Source: Psychrobacillus sp042885655 (GTDB lineage Bacteria > Bacillota > Bacilli > Bacillales_A > Planococcaceae). Taken from it: DNA of 64,000 bases. The stretch's first letter is position 1; each line of letters starts with the position of its first letter. This document shows positions 1 through 7,831 of the stretch, piece by piece. The DNA lies in contig NZ_JBHVRO010000001.1 of assembly GCF_042885655.1 (NCBI RefSeq), forward strand, positions 310,001-374,000. Reading direction: 5' to 3'. A program made the position numbers and the translations under genes. Under the pieces are notes generated by a model, which was not told the DNA's origin, made no database searches, and saw only the letters and a list, made by a program, of their open reading frames with translations.

Positions 1-339
1 CCTTCACAAGAAAATCCCAATGACTATATTGTTCATGAAAGTCATCTATTTAAGGTTATTAATGAGCTGAAAATATCGGGTGCAGAAGCTATTTCTATAA
101 ATGGCCAAAGGCTTCATGCGAATTCTTATATCCGTTGTACCGGTCCGGTTATTACAGTTGATGGAAAAACCTTTCCCGCTCCTTTTACAGTTGAAGCAGT
201 TGGTGATCCAAATGTATTACTAGCTTCTGTTAATCTTAGTGGAGGAGTAGTAGATCAATTAACAAGCGATAATATTGTAGTTACAGTTGAAGAAAAAGGG
301 AGAATAGCAATGCCTGCTTTAAGGGACGAGAAGAACTAA
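1..339 (+). CDS. ylxW: DUF881 family protein, YlxW-like, 5'-truncated by window edge
   Basis: An open frame runs from base 1 to a TAA at 337-339 (about 112 codons) and is the C-terminal part of a DUF881 protein. Visible family features are the stretch KVINELKISGAEAISINGQR, then SYIRCTGPVITVDG, and a glycine-rich end (SGGVVDQLTSDNIVVTVEEK). The next gene encodes a second DUF881 protein, which matches the ylxW-ylxX-sbp-ftsA order of B. subtilis, so I assign this one to YlxW by position. Members are single-pass, extracytoplasmic proteins of unknown function found in the division and cell wall cluster. The N-terminal membrane anchor lies outside the window. The assignment to the family is firm; the YlxW label rests on synteny. 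Confidence 0.8.
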   Translation, partial: PSQENPNDYIVHESHLFKVINELKISGAEAISINGQRLHANSYIRCTGPVITVDGKTFPAPFTVEAVGDPNVLLASVNLSGGVVDQLTSDNIVVTVEEKGRIAMPALRDEKN

Positions 340-361
340 ACAAAGTGAAGGAGGCCGAATA

Positions 362-1084
362 ATGAAAAAAACCGTCTATATTCGGTTTACATTAATTTTG
401 TTAATTGTTGGGTTTATGCTAGCAGTCCAATATAATACTGTTCAAAATCCAGAGACACGGGATACGAGAGACATTTGGGCAATTCGACAAGAGCTAGCTA
501 AAGAAACAGAATTACACTCAGAGTTATTGTCTGAAGTGCGTGGCCTCGACCAAACCCTTGGTAAATATGAGAATATGGTAAATGAAAGTCCAGAAATCGC
601 TTTAAAAGACACAGTAAAGCTTTTAAAAAAAGAAATTGGCTTAGAAGATTTTAATGGACCTGGTCTCACGATAAAGGTCGAACCATCTTTAGAAAGTATT
701 GCTGTGGGACAACCTATCGAAGGAATAACTCCAGACTTACTTGTCCGATTAATTAACGAAATAAATCGATTCAAAGCTAAAGCAATTGAAGTGGATGGGA
801 AAAGAATGATTTATTCATCAGCAATTAGAGATGTTAATGGCAAAACAACTGTTAATAATCTTGCTATTAAAAAAGCACCATTTTTAATAAGAATAGGCAC
901 ATCCACCTTCGAGGATGCTAAAAAAATGTATAATCAACTAGAAGCTTCGTCTATTGGAGATGATTTTTACATTGATAATTTAAAATTAGATATTGGACAA
1001 CCTGAAAATAATATTAAAATAGCCGCATATGATCAATCGATCAGTAAACAATTTTTATTAGAAATTCCAGGGGGAGAAAAATGA
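362..1084 (+). CDS. ylxX: DUF881 family protein, YlxX-like
   Basis: This encodes 240 aa with an N-terminal hydrophobic segment (about residues 7-22, FTLILLIVGFMLAVQYNT) that would anchor it, a short coiled-coil-prone stretch (about 40-70), and a DUF881 domain with LVRLINEINRFKAKAIEVDG and LEIPGGE near the end. A good ribosome site (GAAGGAGG) stands before the ATG. It lies 22 bases after the YlxW-like gene and one base before sbp, so the three look cotranscribed. Function is not known for the family; the location argues for a role near the division septum or in envelope synthesis. The two adjacent DUF881 genes look like an old tandem duplication, as in B. subtilis. Confidence 0.85.
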   Translation: MKKTVYIRFTLILLIVGFMLAVQYNTVQNPETRDTRDIWAIRQELAKETELHSELLSEVRGLDQTLGKYENMVNESPEIALKDTVKLLKKEIGLEDFNGPGLTIKVEPSLESIAVGQPIEGITPDLLVRLINEINRFKAKAIEVDGKRMIYSSAIRDVNGKTTVNNLAIKKAPFLIRIGTSTFEDAKKMYNQLEASSIGDDFYIDNLKLDIGQPENNIKIAAYDQSISKQFLLEIPGGEK

Positions 1085-1085
1085 G

Positions 1086-1436
1086 ATGTGGTTACCTTTA
1101 TTAGGTCTAATACTTGGAATTTCTTTGGGTCTCTTAACAGATATTCAAATTCCTGAATTATATGAAAGTTATTTATCTATAGCTGTATTGGCCGCGTTAG
1201 ATACTTTGTTTGGCGGTATTCGAGCACAATTACAACATGTATATAATGATAAAGTATTTGTCTCAGGATTTTTCTTTAATATAGCTTTAGCAGCCGCTTT
1301 AGCATTTTTAGGAGTACATCTAGGAGTAGATTTATATTTAGCCGCAATTTTTGCTTTTGGAGTTCGTTTATTTCAAAATATAGCAGTAATTCGTCGATTG
1401 TTATTAACTAAATGGTCCGAAAGAAAAAATGAATAG
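1086..1436 (+). CDS. sbp: Small basic protein Sbp (DUF1290 family)
   Basis: This encodes 116 aa with about three to four hydrophobic segments: MWLPLLGLILGISLGLLT at the N-terminus, a middle helix around residues 29-42, a helix starting at FFFNIALAAALAFLGVHLG, and one from DLYLAAIFAFGVRLFQ. It ends in a basic tail (RRLLLTKWSERK). The motif LAALDTLFGGIRAQLQ is typical of the small basic protein family that sits upstream of ftsA in Bacilli. The start ATG at 1086 follows GGGGGAGAAA at the end of the previous gene, and the two genes nearly touch (TGA at 1082-1084). The function is unknown. An out-of-frame ATG at 1081 is not used. Confidence 0.88.
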   Translation: MWLPLLGLILGISLGLLTDIQIPELYESYLSIAVLAALDTLFGGIRAQLQHVYNDKVFVSGFFFNIALAAALAFLGVHLGVDLYLAAIFAFGVRLFQNIAVIRRLLLTKWSERKNE

Positions 1437-1470
1437 GAAGTTTTGAGTAAAGCAATGAAAAATTAACTAT

Positions 1471-1510
1471 TTGTTTAGAAAATTTTAGACTTTATACGTT
1501 TTTTACAATA
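1471..1510 (+). promoter_or_regulatory. Candidate sigma-A promoter region upstream of ftsA
   Basis: The 111-base gap between sbp and ftsA is AT-rich. TTGTTT at 1471 and TATACG at 1493 are separated by 16 bases, and a second -10-like TACAAT starts at 1505. B. subtilis also has promoters directly before ftsA. I did not find a convincing sigma-H site (no AGGA-type -35). Motif quality is modest. Confidence 0.3.
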
Positions 1511-1547
1511 GAATAATAAATAAAGAGTAATTAGGAGGTGCCACGGG

Positions 1548-2840
1548 TTGAATCAATCAGAATTATACGTTTCATTAGATATTGGGTCGTCTTCGATAAA
1601 AGTATTAATCGGAGAAATGAGTGAAGACTCGCTGCATGTAATAGGTGTAGGAAATGTTAAATCAAATGGTATCCGGAAAGGATCTATTGTCGATATAGAC
1701 GCAACAGTACAGTCCATTAAGAAAGCCGTGAGTGAGGCAGAACGAATGATCGGGATGTCTATTCATGAAATTGTACTTGGTATCCCAGCCAATCTAGCAA
1801 ACATACAGAACGTTAAAGGTGTAGTAGCCGTTAATAGGGAAGATCGTGAAATTACAGATACAGATTTAGATAGAGTCATAGAATCTGCACAAGTAATGTC
1901 TATTCCTCCTGAACGAGAGCTTATCAATATTGCTCCAAAGCAGTTTATCGTTGATCATTTAGATGAAATCAAAGATCCACGAGGAATGATTGGAACTCGA
2001 CTTGAATTGGACGGAATTATGATGACTACATCGAAAACAATTTTACATAATGTGTTAAGATGTGTGGAACGTGCAGGACTTCAAATTAGAGAAATCTATT
2101 TACAACCACTAGCTGGTGGTCATTTCGCACTTACCGAAGATGAAAAAAACCATGGTACCGCTTATATTGATATAGGTGGAGGATCAACAACGATTGCTAT
2201 ATTCAGCGAGGGCCATTTAATCAATACTTCTGTAATCCCTGTAGGAGGCGAACATATTACAAAGGACTTATCAATCGTATTGAAAACACCTACTGAACAA
2301 GCAGAAATGATTAAACTTAAATATGGACATGCCTTCTACGATGATGCATCTGATGATGAACTTTTCGAAGTTCCTGTTATTGGTGCAGACATGAAAGAAC
2401 AATATTCTCAGCGATATATTGCCGAAATAATTGGCGTTCGATTAGAAGAACTATTTGAACTAGTTTTAGAAGAGTTTTATCGTATGGGTCTTCAAGACTT
2501 ACCAGGTGGAGTTGTAATTACTGGAGGAGTTGCCAAACTAGAAGGTATTGGACAACTTGCAAGACATATATTACAAACGAGAGTTCGCTTATATACGCCT
2601 GATTATATTGGAGTACGTGAACCTCAGTATACGACAGCTGTCGGTCTTATAAGATATGCCTATAAAGAAGACCTTTTTTATGGTAAAATTGGAAGCAGCC
2701 ATGCTTTATCACAAATGGCGCCAAGTGAGGCCGTTTCTATACCTAAGAAACAAAAACAAGCTTCTCAAACTTCAAATAATGAAAACAAAGAAAGTGCAAT
2801 GACAAAAGCTAAAAAGTTTTTCGACAAGTTTTTTGAATAA
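1548..2840 (+). CDS. ftsA: Cell division protein FtsA
   Basis: FtsA is the actin-like protein that tethers FtsZ to the membrane and helps recruit the divisome. The 430-aa product begins with the nucleotide-binding phosphate-1 motif (SLDIGSSSIKVLIGE, residues 9-23). It has the second phosphate motif AYIDIGGGSTTIAIF (about 205-219) and the adenosine motif VVITGGVAKLEGI (about 323-335). It ends in the conserved amphipathic membrane-targeting helix (KAKKFFDKFFE). The start codon is TTG, chosen because AGGAGGTG lies seven bases upstream. ftsZ follows 42 bases downstream with its own strong ribosome site. The linker before the C-terminal helix is rich in Q, S and N. Confidence 0.97.
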   Translation: MNQSELYVSLDIGSSSIKVLIGEMSEDSLHVIGVGNVKSNGIRKGSIVDIDATVQSIKKAVSEAERMIGMSIHEIVLGIPANLANIQNVKGVVAVNREDREITDTDLDRVIESAQVMSIPPERELINIAPKQFIVDHLDEIKDPRGMIGTRLELDGIMMTTSKTILHNVLRCVERAGLQIREIYLQPLAGGHFALTEDEKNHGTAYIDIGGGSTTIAIFSEGHLINTSVIPVGGEHITKDLSIVLKTPTEQAEMIKLKYGHAFYDDASDDELFEVPVIGADMKEQYSQRYIAEIIGVRLEELFELVLEEFYRMGLQDLPGGVVITGGVAKLEGIGQLARHILQTRVRLYTPDYIGVREPQYTTAVGLIRYAYKEDLFYGKIGSSHALSQMAPSEAVSIPKKQKQASQTSNNENKESAMTKAKKFFDKFFE

Positions 2841-2882
2841 AAATACATTTAACATAGTTGAAAGAATATAGGAGGCAATATC

Positions 2883-4034
2883 ATGCTAGAATTTGAAACG
2901 AACGAAGACCAACTAGCCATCATCAAAGTTATTGGAGTTGGTGGCGGCGGAAATAACGCAGTAAATCGGATGATCGAACATGGAGTTCAAGGCGTGGATT
3001 TTATTGCAGTTAATACAGATGCTCAAGCACTTAATATGTCCAAAGCAGAAGTAAAACTTCAAATAGGTGGAAAACTAACTAGAGGGCTTGGAGCAGGTGC
3101 AAATCCAGAGGTTGGTAAAAAAGCAGCCGAGGAAAGCAAAGAACAAATCGAAGAAGCTTTAAGAGGAGCTGATATGGTTTTCGTTACTGCTGGTATGGGC
3201 GGTGGAACAGGAACAGGAGCAGCTCCTGTTATTGCACAAATTGCGCGTGATATTGGTGCACTTACAGTTGGAGTTGTAACTCGTCCATTTACATTCGAAG
3301 GTCGCAAACGTTCAACACAAGCAATTGGTGGTATTGGAATGATGAAGGAAGCTGTAGATACACTGATTGTTATTCCAAACGATCGTCTTCTTGAAATTGT
3401 TGACAAAAATACACCAATGCTCGAAGCATTTAGAGAAGCAGATAATGTACTACGTCAAGGGGTTCAAGGTATCTCAGATCTTATCGCAGTACCTGGACTT
3501 ATCAACTTAGACTTTGCTGACGTAAAAACAATTATGTCAAACAAAGGTGCTGCACTTATGGGTATCGGAATCTCTGGTGGAGATAATCGCGCTGCAGAAG
3601 CCGCGAAAAAAGCAATTTCAAGTCCACTTCTTGAAACATCGATTGATGGTGCAACTGGTGTGCTTATGAATATTACAGGTGGTTCAAATTTAAGTTTATT
3701 TGAAGTTCAAGAAGCAGCAGATATCGTTGCATCCGCTTCAGATGAAGAAGTAAACATGATTTTCGGTTCCGTTATTAACGATAATTTAAAAGATGAAATT
3801 ATTGTTACTGTAATTGCAACAGGTTTTAATGAAGAATTAATTACGCAAAATAAACCAAGAAACGCTGGTTTTGGAGCAGCAAGAGCACAACAAGCAGCTA
3901 CAACTCCAATACGTGAGCAACGAAAAGAAGAGCAACAACCTATCCAAGAGCGTCCAACTTCACACACACATCACCAACAAGAGGATGCCTTAGATATTCC
4001 GACTTTCTTAAGAAATCGTCAAAGAAGAAACTAA
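2883..4034 (+). CDS. ftsZ: Cell division GTPase FtsZ
   Basis: FtsZ is the tubulin homologue that forms the cytokinetic ring. Its 383 aa include the N-terminal nucleotide motif GVGGGGNNAVNRM (about residues 18-30) and the tubulin signature GGGTGTGAAPVIA (about 105-117). The T7 catalytic loop region (NLDFADVKTIM) follows, then a Q-rich disordered linker. The protein ends with the conserved C-terminal peptide DIPTFLRNR, which binds FtsA and SepF; sepF lies 3.8 kb downstream. AGGAGG precedes the ATG, and a strong terminator follows 10 bases after the stop. Confidence 0.98.
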   Translation: MLEFETNEDQLAIIKVIGVGGGGNNAVNRMIEHGVQGVDFIAVNTDAQALNMSKAEVKLQIGGKLTRGLGAGANPEVGKKAAEESKEQIEEALRGADMVFVTAGMGGGTGTGAAPVIAQIARDIGALTVGVVTRPFTFEGRKRSTQAIGGIGMMKEAVDTLIVIPNDRLLEIVDKNTPMLEAFREADNVLRQGVQGISDLIAVPGLINLDFADVKTIMSNKGAALMGIGISGGDNRAAEAAKKAISSPLLETSIDGATGVLMNITGGSNLSLFEVQEAADIVASASDEEVNMIFGSVINDNLKDEIIVTVIATGFNEELITQNKPRNAGFGAARAQQAATTPIREQRKEEQQPIQERPTSHTHHQQEDALDIPTFLRNRQRRN

Positions 4035-4044
4035 TACTGTTTAG

Positions 4045-4077
4045 AAAGCAATCACCAATTTGGTGATTGCTTTTTTT
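4045..4077 (+). terminator. Intrinsic terminator after ftsZ
   Basis: AAAGCAATCACCA pairs perfectly with TGGTGATTGCTTT around an ATT loop, and the 3' arm runs into seven Ts. It separates the ftsAZ unit from the sporulation genes. In B. subtilis the genes bpr and bpf lie here; they are absent in this window. Confidence 0.92.
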
Positions 4078-4221
4078 GTAGAAAGTAAATAATTTTTTAT
4101 CTAGCTGATGAGCGAAGATGATCGGATGATACTGAAACCTAAATTGATGACACTTTTCAAATGCTATTCTTCATAAGCTATTTTCTAAAGAAGACCTAAA
4201 CTAAAAAAACCTTATGCAATT

Positions 4222-4290
4222 AATGTCGTAAAAAAAGAATCAATTGGTATGCTCATTTGACAATTTTCTTACAAAATGCATGTTACGATT
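4222..4290 (+). promoter_or_regulatory. Putative spoIIG promoter with long spacer and Spo0A-box-like sites
   Basis: TTGACA at 4257-4262 is a perfect -35 element, but the best -10 match is TACGAT at 4284-4289, giving a 21-base spacer. The B. subtilis spoIIG promoter is known for a similarly over-long spacer of about 22 bases and for needing phosphorylated Spo0A, with a 0A box overlapping the -35. Here TTTGACAAT overlaps the -35 and is close to an inverted 0A box, and ATGTCGTAA at 4223-4231 is one mismatch from TGTCGAA. The layout is conserved; the individual boxes are weak. Confidence 0.5.
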
Positions 4291-4310
4291 TAGTCAAAAG
4301 GAGGGAAGCT

Positions 4311-5153
4311 ATGTACGCAGAAGTAATGATTGCAACCAATACTTTTTTTAATTATACCGTATTAGCATTTGCAAATAGAATTGGCTGGATTGAAAATAAA
4401 AAAAGATATTTGTTTCTTGCTGCTTTGGTTGCAGGAATTTTAACCGTTACATTTTCCAACTATTTCATTACTGTTTTTTTATCATTCTTTTTAATGATTG
4501 GAATAGCATTTTGGCGTAAAAGAAATCAAATCATTAAAGCCATTTCGTTAACATTACTAGCAAGTCTTTTTGCTGGAGGATTATTAACTGCAATTTCTTC
4601 TTTCTATCGTAATAGTAGCTATCTCTTCATGTTGATCAATTTTGCTTTAATAGTTACTGGAGGCTTGTATTTATTAACGAAACATTTACTGAATATTAAT
4701 ATTGCTCAAACAGAAAGAGGGCTATTGTATTCTTCTAGTGTCACGTTATTCGGCAAAGCAAAAGAACTTACTCTTTTTATTGACTCAGGTAATGTTTGCA
4801 AAGAGCCACTTTCAAATGATCCGGTTCATTTTGTTGCTGCTGAAGTGTTACAAGAGATACTTCCCGAAACTCTGTTTCGAGCGATTAGCGATTGGGAATT
4901 TGATCGAAAAGTAGGTTTGGATAATCTGCCAAAAGAGTTCGTAACTAAATTGAGATTAATACCTATTGCAACGATTCAACAAGAAAAAACGTGGGTAATC
5001 GGGATAAAATACGAGAATTGGAAAGTAGACGGACAGGATTTGCCAAAAGGATATATTGTTATGACAAAGCTACGTGATAAATTTCCACATGGAGTTGAAG
5101 GAATATTACATAGCTCAGCATATTACCATCTAAAGAAAAGGAGTTTAGGATGA
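4311..5153 (+). CDS. spoIIGA: Sporulation sigma-E processing protease SpoIIGA
   Basis: SpoIIGA is the membrane-embedded aspartic protease of the sporulation septum that cuts pro-sigma-E to active sigma-E in the mother cell. The product is 280 aa with about five N-terminal transmembrane helices (to about residue 125) and a C-terminal protease domain. That domain holds the catalytic DSGN motif (LFIDSGNVCKEP, about 153-164) and the conserved LRLIPI stretch. I chose ATG 4311 because AAGGAGGG lies 5 to 12 bases upstream; a TTG further up has no ribosome site and lies in the promoter. Its stop overlaps the sigE start, so protease and substrate are co-expressed. At 280 aa it is shorter than the B. 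subtilis protein (309 aa), as far as I recall that length. Confidence 0.93.
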   Translation: MYAEVMIATNTFFNYTVLAFANRIGWIENKKRYLFLAALVAGILTVTFSNYFITVFLSFFLMIGIAFWRKRNQIIKAISLTLLASLFAGGLLTAISSFYRNSSYLFMLINFALIVTGGLYLLTKHLLNINIAQTERGLLYSSSVTLFGKAKELTLFIDSGNVCKEPLSNDPVHFVAAEVLQEILPETLFRAISDWEFDRKVGLDNLPKEFVTKLRLIPIATIQQEKTWVIGIKYENWKVDGQDLPKGYIVMTKLRDKFPHGVEGILHSSAYYHLKKRSLG

Positions 5154-5860
5154 TGATATTAAAATTTTTTCGTAGATTTTATTTTTGGTTCCTCTCTTTA
5201 AGAAGAAGTGGAGTACATTATATTGGCGGTAATGAATCGTTGCCTAAACCATTATCCAGAGATGAAGAGAGAGAAATGCTTCTTGCTTTTATGGATGGAA
5301 ATGAATATGCGAGAGATGTATTAATTGAGCGAAATTTAAGACTTGTAGTATATATTGCAAGGAGATTCGACCAAACTAATACGAATATAGAAGATTTAAT
5401 AAGTATTGGCTCAATCGGACTTATTAAAGCAGTAGAGACATTTAATTTGGATAAGGGAATAAAACTTGCAACGTATGCTTCAAGATGTATTGAAAATGAG
5501 ATTTTAATGCATTTACGCAAAACGAATCGAATGAAATCAGAGGTATCTTTTGATGAACCATTAAATTCTGATTCAGATGGAAATGAACTTCTCTTGTCAG
5601 ATATTTTAGGGACAAGTGAAGACTTAATTATTGAAGATGTAGAAAAGAAATTAGAACGGCAGCATGTTTTTGAAGCAATTAATTTACTTGGTAATCGAGA
5701 AAAGTATATTATGCAATGTCGTTTTGGACTGAATGGAAAGGAAGAAATGACTCAAAAAGAAGTGGCAGATCATCTAGGAATATCACAATCGTATATTTCT
5801 CGTTTAGAGAAAAAAATAATTTTAGATTTAAAAGAGCTGTTAAATGAACCAATTGCATAA
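5150..5860 (+). CDS. sigE: RNA polymerase sporulation sigma factor sigma-E (pro-form)
   Basis: Sigma-E is the first mother-cell-specific sigma factor. The 236-aa protein has region 2 (RNLRLVVYIARRFDQT, then LATYASRCIENEILM) and a region 4 helix-turn-helix near the end (EVADHLGISQSYISRLEK). The N-terminal pro-sequence is basic and hydrophobic (FFRRFYFWFLSLRRSG), followed by HYIGG, which aligns with the B. subtilis cleavage area before YIGG. The pro-segment is only about 23 residues, a few shorter than in B. subtilis. Two consecutive ATGs (5150, 5153) could serve as start; AAAAGGAG at 5135-5142 suits either. The gene overlaps the spoIIGA stop by four bases. Confidence 0.96.
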   Translation: MMILKFFRRFYFWFLSLRRSGVHYIGGNESLPKPLSRDEEREMLLAFMDGNEYARDVLIERNLRLVVYIARRFDQTNTNIEDLISIGSIGLIKAVETFNLDKGIKLATYASRCIENEILMHLRKTNRMKSEVSFDEPLNSDSDGNELLLSDILGTSEDLIIEDVEKKLERQHVFEAINLLGNREKYIMQCRFGLNGKEEMTQKEVADHLGISQSYISRLEKKIILDLKELLNEPIA

Positions 5861-5900
5861 TGGGTGAAATTGGATGCCGCACCTTCCGAATAAAGTTCAA

Positions 5901-5943
5901 CCTACCGGACAAACTGATTAAGAACAATTAAAAAGTCCGGAGG
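5901..5943 (+). promoter_or_regulatory. sigG 5' leader stem-loop that sequesters the Shine-Dalgarno sequence
   Basis: CCTACCGGAC at 5901-5910 pairs with GTCCGGAGG at 5935-5943, giving nine base pairs with one bulged A (5904). The loop is 24 bases and AT-rich. The right arm contains the whole GGAGG of sigG, and the ATG follows at 5951. Folding would therefore hide the ribosome site. In B. subtilis a translation-reducing hairpin in the sigG leader has been described, as I recall; here the same logic can be read directly from the sequence. Confidence 0.7.
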
Positions 5944-5950
5944 AAGATCT

Positions 5951-6739
5951 ATGACGAGAACAAAAGTAGAATTATGCGGCATTGATACATCTAAGCTTCC
6001 TTTACTTTCCCACGAACAAATGAAGGCACTCTTTATCCGTTTACAAGCAGGAGAAGATTCAGTAAAAGATGAACTGGTCATGTGTAACCTACGATTAGTA
6101 TTAAGTCTTGTTCAACGATTTGCATATCGAGGTGAACAAGCAGATGACTTATTTCAAGTCGGGTGTATAGGGCTTATCAAGTCAATTGAAAACTTCGATT
6201 TAAAGCATAATGTTCGGTTTTCAACATATGCTGTTCCTATGATAATTGGTGAAATAAAAAGGCATTTAAGAGACCATCACTCCGTACGAGTTTCTAGATC
6301 ATTAAGAGATATTGCATATAAAGCGATGAAAGCAAAAGAACAATATATTAACGAACATTTGCAGGAACCGACTTTGGAAGATCTCTCCAAAGTATTAGAA
6401 ATACCTGTGGAAGATATATTATTGTCATTAGATGCTATACAAGACCCTGTTTCCTTACAAGAACCCATTTTTAGCGATGGAGGAGATGCTATCTATATGA
6501 TGGATCAATTATGTGATAATGATGTATCGGAAGAGCAATGGGTTACTTATTTTACAGTGAAAGAAACTTTTCAAAAATTAGATAACAGGCAAAAGAAGAT
6601 ATTGACAAAACGTATTTACTATGGGGCTACTCAAACAGAAATTGCGATGGACCTAGGATTATCACAAGCACAAATATCGAGACTTGAAAAAAGTGCTCTA
6701 TCTATTATTCAAGGTCAGTTGAACCCAAAAGAATCTTAA
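5951..6739 (+). CDS. sigG: RNA polymerase sporulation sigma factor sigma-G
   Basis: Sigma-G drives late forespore gene expression, including spore coat-independent protection and germination functions. The 262-aa product starts with the sigma-G-type N-terminus (RTKVELCGIDTSKLPLLS). It has region 2 (NLRLVLSLVQRFAYRGEQ; DDLFQVGCIGLIKSI; FSTYAVPMIIGEIKRHLRD), region 3 (VRVSRSLRDIAYKA) and region 4 with the helix-turn-helix EIAMDLGLSQAQISRLEK. The order spoIIGA-sigE-sigG is that of B. subtilis. The start is preceded by GGAGG, which can be masked by a leader hairpin. A strong terminator follows directly. I searched the sigE-sigG gap for a clear sigma-F promoter and did not find a confident match. 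Confidence 0.97.
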   Translation: MTRTKVELCGIDTSKLPLLSHEQMKALFIRLQAGEDSVKDELVMCNLRLVLSLVQRFAYRGEQADDLFQVGCIGLIKSIENFDLKHNVRFSTYAVPMIIGEIKRHLRDHHSVRVSRSLRDIAYKAMKAKEQYINEHLQEPTLEDLSKVLEIPVEDILLSLDAIQDPVSLQEPIFSDGGDAIYMMDQLCDNDVSEEQWVTYFTVKETFQKLDNRQKKILTKRIYYGATQTEIAMDLGLSQAQISRLEKSALSIIQGQLNPKES

Positions 6740-6750
6740 TACTAGTATTT

Positions 6751-6785
6751 CGCTTTTTCTTAAAAGAAAAAGCGTTTTTTTTTTA
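6751..6785 (+). terminator. Intrinsic terminator after sigG
   Basis: CGCTTTTTCTT pairs with AAGAAAAAGCG around a minimal AA loop (6751-6774), followed by a run of Ts to 6784. It ends the spoIIG-sigG unit just before ylmC. Confidence 0.9.
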
Positions 6786-6822
6786 TTTTTCATTCATATA
6801 ATAAGATAAAGGGGGAGTTGGG

Positions 6823-7068
6823 TTGAAATTTTCTGATGCGCAACAAAAAGAAGTAATTGAAGCGAATAGTGGCCAATTACTAGGATATATAGTTGACGCG
6901 GAAATTGATAAAGAAACAGGTTTCATCCTATCGTTCATAGTAGAAGCGCAAGGAGCATATCCAAATTTTTTTAACAAAAAGAATGAAACGAAAAAAATTG
7001 CTGTTCAAAATATATCGATAATTGGTAAAGATGTAATAATTGTATCAAAAAATATGTTACTAGATTGA
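6823..7068 (+). CDS. ylmC: YlmC/YmxH family sporulation protein (PRC-barrel)
   Basis: This is an 81-aa PRC-barrel-like protein of the YlmC/YmxH family, typically made in sporulation and of unknown role. The family pattern is visible: an N-terminal strand with the GQLLGYIVDAEIDKETGFI turn, the segment PNFFNKKNETKKIAVQNI, and the end strand IIGKDVIIV. The start is TTG at 6823, supported by AAAGGGGGAG a few bases upstream; no in-frame ATG is nearby. It follows the sigG terminator, so it must have its own promoter, which I could not assign. In B. subtilis ylmC is followed by ylmD and ylmE; here ylmE follows directly and ylmD is missing. Confidence 0.82.
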   Translation: MKFSDAQQKEVIEANSGQLLGYIVDAEIDKETGFILSFIVEAQGAYPNFFNKKNETKKIAVQNISIIGKDVIIVSKNMLLD

Positions 7069-7138
7069 TTCATAATTGATAAAACGGTATATCATTGATA
7101 CAATAAACAAAAACAATTGATGAAAAGTTGGTTTTTAC

Positions 7139-7831
7139 ATGACAAATGTTCAACAAAATTTAGAAAAGATAATTGATAATATGGAAGCTGCTAGTTTACA
7201 TAGTAATCGAAACCTTTCAGATGTGACTATTATTGCTGTTACTAAAGAAGTTTCTGTAGAAAGAACTGAACAGGTAATTCAAGCTGGAGTGAAACATCTA
7301 GGTGAGAACCGTCCTGAAGGACTAAAAAATAAATTAGATGCCATTAAAGAAAATGTCAAATGGCATTACATAGGAACTTTGCAAACAAGAAAAGTAAAAT
7401 CGGTCATTAATAATATAGATTTTTTACATTCATTAGATCGAATAAGTTTGGCGGAGGAAATAGAAAAAAGAGCTACTTCGGTTAAGGATTGCTTTGTACA
7501 AGTGAATGTAGCTGAAGAAGAATCCAAACATGGTTTAGCAATGGATGATGTAGAATCTTTTATAAAAGAACTAGAAAGTTATTCCCGAATACGAGTAATA
7601 GGTTTAATGACAATGGCTCCAAATACTGAGGATGAGTCAGTTATTAGAAAGGTCTTTCATAACTTAAGACAACTACAGGAGAAAATTTCTAAACAAAGCT
7701 TTGCACATGCACCTTGTACGGAATTATCAATGGGTATGTCAGGTGACTATGAGATTGCTATAGAAGAAGGCGCAACATATGTTAGAATAGGTACAGCTTT
7801 AGTCGGTAAAGAGAGGGAGGAAACTAAATGA
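7139..7831 (+). CDS. ylmE: YggS-type pyridoxal phosphate homeostasis protein
   Basis: This is a 230-aa single-domain TIM-barrel protein of the YggS/YlmE/PROSC family. It binds pyridoxal phosphate and maintains vitamin B6 and amino-acid balance without known catalysis. The PLP lysine lies in IIAVTKEVSVE (about residue 36). Other family motifs are HLGENRPEGLKNK, WHYIGTLQTRKVK, GLMTMAP and the phosphate-binding LSMGMSGDYEIAIEEGATYVRIGTALVG. The ATG at 7139 has only a weak ribosome site. It overlaps the sepF start by four bases (ATGA), so it is cotranscribed with the division genes downstream, as in most Firmicutes. Confidence 0.95.
   Translation: MTNVQQNLEKIIDNMEAASLHSNRNLSDVTIIAVTKEVSVERTEQVIQAGVKHLGENRPEGLKNKLDAIKENVKWHYIGTLQTRKVKSVINNIDFLHSLDRISLAEEIEKRATSVKDCFVQVNVAEEESKHGLAMDDVESFIKELESYSRIRVIGLMTMAPNTEDESVIRKVFHNLRQLQEKISKQSFAHAPCTELSMGMSGDYEIAIEEGATYVRIGTALVGKEREETK

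Noticed and set aside
5851..5900. Possible sigma-F promoter for sigG (TGCATA at 5854)
   Set aside because: No -10 element with a fitting spacing follows; left unassigned.
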